NCBI GenBank assembly: GCA_965250025.1 | Contig: OZ252283.1 | Coordinates: 1,116,001-1,180,000 of the forward strand | Source of the DNA: CBDDLD01 sp965250025 | GTDB lineage: Bacteria; Bacteroidota; Bacteroidia; Flavobacteriales; Flavobacteriaceae | Length of the DNA stretch: 64,000 nt | Reading direction: 5' to 3' | Shown: piece by piece, positions 60,543-64,000 of the stretch | How the letters are laid out: each line of letters opens with the position of its first letter | How positions within the stretch are numbered: the stretch's first letter is position 1 | Position numbers and translations under genes: made by a program | Notes under the pieces: model-generated | Database searches by the model: none | What the model was told of the DNA's origin: nothing | The model's input: the letters and a program-made list of their open reading frames with translations, nothing else

Positions 60543-62117
60543 TTAATCTTCAAATGATGTAGATTCATAAGCTCCGCTATCTGGAGTTGCGCTTCTGACG
60601 GTATTTGTAATATCATTAGGAACTTGATTGGCAAAGAAGGGATCGCCAATACCATTGGCCCCTGAGTCTTCTCCAATACGCATTAAATTTTCAAAAGGCG
60701 CTTCAAAATCTGGATCTTCATTAAAGACATTGTCTTCATAAAATGTAAGGTCATCAAACATATAATTTCCAGTACCTTCCAAATTATTATTATTAAAGCG
60801 TAACAAGCAATTGGTAAACTTATAGTTAAAGACATCACCTTCATCTTCCAATAAGAATTCGGGATTGTCATTGCCATATATAATGCAATTATTAAAGTTA
60901 GCAGCGACCAAATCATTGGTTACAACACTGCCATCTTCTAATTGTGCAAAGTCATTAACTAAGAGCGCAGGAAACTGTCTGAAACTGCTATTCCAGTAAT
61001 TGGCAATAGTACAATGCGTAAAATTATAATCACCACCTAAGGTTAATCCAACACTCGATTGTCCTGAATTATTCAATACTACATTTTCGGCAGTAATAGA
61101 GGATGCTCTTGCTAAAATACCAAAAGCACTTGTATTATATATCTGAGTATTGGTAATGGTTAATTTATCATTTGCTGCGGTTTGATTGCCTTCAGCTAAT
61201 ACACCAATTGTGGCATTTTTTATAGTGGTATAACGGATCTCATTATCTATGCTACCATTAAATAACCAGATGGTTCCCCATTGTCCCGGGACATCTTCGA
61301 AGAGTGGCTCAAGACGGTCACCTTCAAGAATGACCTCATTTTCTAGAGCTTCAGGGTCATTACTTGGTGCACCTTCAATTTTTAATGAAGCATTATTTGT
61401 CACCAGAATGCCCGAATCGGCATGAAAATGTACTCTTGCTCCGGCCTCAATAGTTAGTGTTTGTCCTTCATCTACACCTGCATAGCCATATATAACATAA
61501 GGCTTTTCGTTGGTAAATGTCAATTCATCTGCTTCTAAAAAACGACCTTGCAGTGTGGTCTCGTCCGGATTGCCATCACCATCCACATCAAACGTTAAGG
61601 TCTCTACTACTCCTGTAGTATTATCTCTATCCGGATAAATGAAAACGGCATCTTTAACTAAAGTGACTAAGTCAACATGTTGTTCATTACTACCGCTGTC
61701 AAATAAGATCTGATCAGTATATAAAAATTGAGTGTCTGAAGCAGAAAGCGTTTCGATATCTATGGTTGTTTCAATAAAAATGAACAGACTGTCTTCTGCC
61801 AAAAGCTCTACATTTTCAAAGAATTTGCCTTCCTGCGCACCCTCAAGCCCTGTAGAACCATCAACATTCATTCTATAAAACGAATTAACACCTCGGGCGA
61901 GTTGTATGGTTGGGATTACAATATCTTCGTCGCTACGGTTATATACTTTTAAATTATATGTACTCGAACCGATGTTAGTAAACACAGTATCCAGATATAC
62001 GGTATCTCTGGCGAACTCAAGATTTCCGGTGCTCGGAGAAAATTCAAAATCGTTACGACAAGAACTCCAAAAAAGTAATATGCCAAAACATGCAATAAAA
62101 TATAGTAAACGCTTCAT
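60543..62117 (-). CDS. beta-helix lipoprotein
   Basis: A 524-residue protein with a signal peptide and probable lipobox SSC (Cys20). After a beta-sandwich-like N-terminus (LDTVFTNIGSSTYNLKVYN, a choice-of-anchor type strand pair) comes a right-handed parallel beta-helix (about 210-450). Its short repeating turns read like TITNTQIYNTSAFGILAR and TAENVVLNNSGQSSVGLTLGG, as in pectate-lyase-like proteins. No catalytic Asp/Arg cluster can be assigned, so binding and not cleavage is possible. The cell-surface or periplasmic location is inferred. Confidence 0.85.
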   Translation of the reverse strand: MKRLLYFIACFGILLFWSSCRNDFEFSPSTGNLEFARDTVYLDTVFTNIGSSTYNLKVYNRSDEDIVIPTIQLARGVNSFYRMNVDGSTGLEGAQEGKFFENVELLAEDSLFIFIETTIDIETLSASDTQFLYTDQILFDSGSNEQHVDLVTLVKDAVFIYPDRDNTTGVVETLTFDVDGDGNPDETTLQGRFLEADELTFTNEKPYVIYGYAGVDEGQTLTIEAGARVHFHADSGILVTNNASLKIEGAPSNDPEALENEVILEGDRLEPLFEDVPGQWGTIWLFNGSIDNEIRYTTIKNATIGVLAEGNQTAANDKLTITNTQIYNTSAFGILARASSITAENVVLNNSGQSSVGLTLGGDYNFTHCTIANYWNSSFRQFPALLVNDFAQLEDGSVVTNDLVAANFNNCIIYGNDNPEFLLEDEGDVFNYKFTNCLLRFNNNNLEGTGNYMFDDLTFYEDNVFNEDPDFEAPFENLMRIGEDSGANGIGDPFFANQVPNDITNTVRSATPDSGAYESTSFED

Positions 62118-62223
62118 CTATAATAATTCAATTTACAGGCTAAAAATATAACTTTTGAACTTATGATTTATTATAGTTGCCCTTATTTGTTTTTTGAGGT
62201 GTTATTTATTTGAATTGTATGCC

Positions 62224-62745
62224 CTATTTTTTTGTTTGTGCATTAATCTGTTCGAAGTACTTAGAATAGTCTCCATAATCGATGTGTTTGTGTATTAAAC
62301 CATCTTTAATCGTTAAAATGGTAACAAATGGTACCGATACTAATACGGTTTCTTTACTGTTCTCTTTAAACCAGGAAACCGGTAACACACATTCAAATAC
62401 TGAATTGATGACAGTAATTGACCCGGATGTAAAGCTTTTTTCAATTATAAAATCTACATAAGGCGGTTTGTCATTCTCAAATCGGTCTTTAAATACATTC
62501 CTGAAAAAATTATAAACATTTTCCTTTCCTTCGTATTTGAAGGCTTGCTTAAAAACTTCTGAAGCTGTAGGGTCTTCAAAATGTACATTTTCTGCATAGA
62601 ACGTTTTCATCTTATCAAAATCCCAATTGCCATAGGCTTCCATATAATCCATTGCAACTTTTTTATTGGCAGCTAAATCGGGGGTCTGGGCATAAGACTG
62701 GCAAATTGTAAATATGCATACAATGCCATAGAATAGTTTTCTCAT
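62224..62745 (-). CDS. secreted SnoaL/NTF2-like protein
   Basis: A 173-residue protein with a signal peptide (about 1-19, cleaved near SYAQT). The mature part is an NTF2-like cone: DYMEAYGNWDFDKMKTFYAENVHFEDPT at its start, a middle helix YEGKENVYNFFRN, and a last strand LTIKDGLIHKHIDYGDYSKYF. The order 'F-x-D-P-T' is typical of polyketide-cyclase-like SnoaL domains. No function is assigned. An upstream frame reaches 62847 and overlaps the next gene, but the signal peptide fixes the start at 62745. Confidence 0.85.
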   Translation of the reverse strand: MRKLFYGIVCIFTICQSYAQTPDLAANKKVAMDYMEAYGNWDFDKMKTFYAENVHFEDPTASEVFKQAFKYEGKENVYNFFRNVFKDRFENDKPPYVDFIIEKSFTSGSITVINSVFECVLPVSWFKENSKETVLVSVPFVTILTIKDGLIHKHIDYGDYSKYFEQINAQTKK

Positions 62746-62818
62746 TTGTTTTAGTTTGATGTTAATAGTGTTTGATGTTTTTCTGATGATATTAAATATA
62801 AAGTTTCTTAATAGTGTC

Positions 62819-63562
62819 TTAATCCTTAGCTTCTGCGATTTCGACAATGACTAAAAATTTTTGACTGAGAAGTACAAATTCCTCTAATAGTTCTACATTT
62901 TCATTTTTATTTAAAAGTTTAGAATCGATCTGCTTTGCTTCGCAGAATTCAAAGAATAGAAACTTATGTTTTAAAGGAATTTTTAATGTCTCTTTCAGGA
63001 GTTTTTCATTAAACAGAGAACCTCCCGAAAATAGAGCTTGTATGTCAGTGTAAGTAAGTGGTACAAATTCGGGTACTTTAGATTTCTTTTTAAAAAGCTT
63101 AGCAGCTAAACCTATAAGTTGAAAAATATCTAAGCCGTATTTTGGTGCTGCACTATATAAATGTGGGTTATTCTTAATATCTTCAGCAATGGCCTTTTTT
63201 AAATTTGAGCTATAAACCTCTTCTTCAAAAGGCTTTTCCTTTAAATCTTCACTGATGAGTACTTCGTCCAGTTCATTAACCGCTTTTTTTAGTTCGAAAA
63301 CGATCAATTCTTTTAATTGATTTTCTTTGACAACAATAATTTTGGGATGATGAAATAACGACTGGAACTTTATGGAATCATTGACTTCGGCTCTAATATT
63401 AAATTCACCAATATCATCGGTTTTGGTTGTAATTTTTTTAGTGAGGTTTAATACCTCAATACCTTTTACTGTGGCTTCAGCGTCATAAACTTTACCTTTT
63501 AGTATTTGTGTATTTCCCGTGATAGAAAAACAAAGCAGAATAAATAATAGTAACGATTTCAT
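62819..63562 (-). CDS. secreted carboxypeptidase-regulatory-like domain protein
   Basis: A 247-residue protein with a signal peptide (about 1-18, ending near GNTQ). Residues 19-95 form a CarboxypepD_reg-like beta-sandwich (ILKGKVYDAEATVKGIEVLN, then DDIGEFNIRA and VNDSIKFQ), a domain found at the N-terminus of many Bacteroidota envelope proteins. The rest is helical and basic, without a barrel or plug. Residues AVNELDEVLIS (about 93-103) resemble the end of such a domain. It is unlike TonB receptors and its role is unknown. Confidence 0.8.
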   Translation of the reverse strand: MKSLLLFILLCFSITGNTQILKGKVYDAEATVKGIEVLNLTKKITTKTDDIGEFNIRAEVNDSIKFQSLFHHPKIIVVKENQLKELIVFELKKAVNELDEVLISEDLKEKPFEEEVYSSNLKKAIAEDIKNNPHLYSAAPKYGLDIFQLIGLAAKLFKKKSKVPEFVPLTYTDIQALFSGGSLFNEKLLKETLKIPLKHKFLFFEFCEAKQIDSKLLNKNENVELLEEFVLLSQKFLVIVEIAEAKD

Positions 63563-63746
63563 TAGTTGATTGGTTGATGTCTACTAAGAACGTATATTAT
63601 TGGGACTTAGAATTCTGAATTGATAAAACTTTAACCTAATAAAATGTTAATTAGAAAGGCGGGTATAATTTAGGGAATGCGTAATGAGTAGATTACCTTT
63701 GAATTATAATAATAGCCTTCAATAGAGCCTTAAAGAAGTATTAAGA

Positions 63747-64000
63747 TTATTTTTTCTTGGTGAATATGCGCTTAATGTAATAAAAGAATTTTCCAATAGC
63801 AGTTCTTTCTTGCTTGCCTGATTTAATCGCAGCTCTTTTTGCTAGACGTTCAGCTTTCCATTGCGTTCTTTGAGCTTTGTTTTTCTTTTTCCAAGATTCG
63901 TGATTGTTTTTCAGTTGTTTTCGTTTATATACAGCTTCTTCTTCAGATATATATGATGGTAGATCAATATCATGATCTGTTACTATTAGACCTACAACAA
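63747..64000 (-). CDS. basic protein of unknown function, C-terminal 84 codons (start outside window)
   Basis: A minus-strand frame is open from the window edge to a TAA at 63749-63747. It begins VVGLIVTDHDIDLPSYISEEE and continues as a Lys/Arg-rich helical tail (for example QLKNNHESWKKKNK and AERLAKRAAIKSGK) ending IFTKKK. The codon use looks like real coding and no other frame is open. I do not recognise the family. The gap to the previous gene is 184 bases without a terminator I can see. Confidence 0.5.
   Translation of the reverse strand, partial: VVGLIVTDHDIDLPSYISEEEAVYKRKQLKNNHESWKKKNKAQRTQWKAERLAKRAAIKSGKQERTAIGKFFYYIKRIFTKKK

Noticed and set aside
1..64000. CRISPR array, insertion sequence, prophage or defence island
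   Set aside because: No regularly spaced short repeats, transposase, integrase or phage structural genes were seen. Gene density and order look like ordinary core genome.
1..64000. tRNA, rRNA, tmRNA or riboswitch
   Set aside because: The intergenic gaps are short and AT-rich. I saw no cloverleaf with a T-loop GTTCRA pattern and no FMN, TPP or SAM-type core upstream of ribD, glyA or dapA.

Overview
The window is chromosomal DNA from a member of the Bacteroidota, very probably a marine Flavobacteriaceae (a Winogradskyella/Psychroserpens/Olleya-like genome). The evidence is the low GC content and three secreted proteins that end in a type IX secretion (T9SS) sorting domain. Bacteroidota-type promoters (TAnnTTTG -7 boxes) lie in front of many genes. 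Families typical of the group are present: DUF4835, DUF6913, DUF6503, DUF5686, the split CoaBC/omega/BamD cluster and a YtxJ-type bacillithiol-linked protein. I see no rRNA, tRNA, CRISPR array, prophage or insertion sequence. Nearly all of it reads as core genome with dense, often overlapping, genes.

Layout. 1-3.7 kb: the end of a thioesterase gene, then a leftward group (YigZ, EamA transporter, HAD phosphatase, RibD, LEA-like lipoprotein). 3.7-8.5 kb: rightward GNAT, prmC, LOG-type hydrolase, ligA and a membrane protein. 8.5-10.2 kb: a 5'-nucleotidase split over two leftward genes. 10.2-17.6 kb: a rightward housekeeping block (DUF6913, dapA, bamD, omega subunit, coaBC, DUF4835, recN, fabI). 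17.9-26.4 kb: three large T9SS-exported, probably adhesive or surface proteins, each followed by a strong terminator; this is the most accessory-looking part. 26.5-31.4 kb: glycosyltransferase, YbbR-like, coaE and a two-component system. 31.5-40.5 kb: a leftward run (Gfo/Idh oxidoreductase, 3-hydroxybutyryl-CoA dehydrogenase, DUF1015, YggS, exonuclease/GIY-YIG fusion, DUF3857, potassium channel, miaA).

40.7-49.6 kb: pcm, a secreted CocE-type peptidase, a SnoaL-like protein, a DUF5686 outer-membrane protein, smpB, DUF6503, a histidine phosphatase, deoD and deoC. 49.9-51.8 kb: an OmpW-like protein, then a tetR/thioesterase pair carrying two matching palindromic operators. 51.9-57.7 kb: clpB, ytxJ, a lipoprotein and fahA. 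57.8-64 kb: glyA, an RDD protein, a small membrane protein, a beta-helix lipoprotein, a secreted SnoaL-like protein, a carboxypeptidase-regulatory-like protein and the end of a basic protein cut by the window edge.

I found no convincing undescribed multi-gene system. The most distinctive observations are regulatory and architectural: the twin tetR operators, a perfect 12-bp inverted repeat before the first T9SS gene, a leader element shared by two T9SS genes, probable leaderless transcripts (smpB, tetR and others), a terminator built from coding sequence, and a transglutaminase-like protein without visible catalytic residues. All functions are inferred by reading the sequence; no database search was run.
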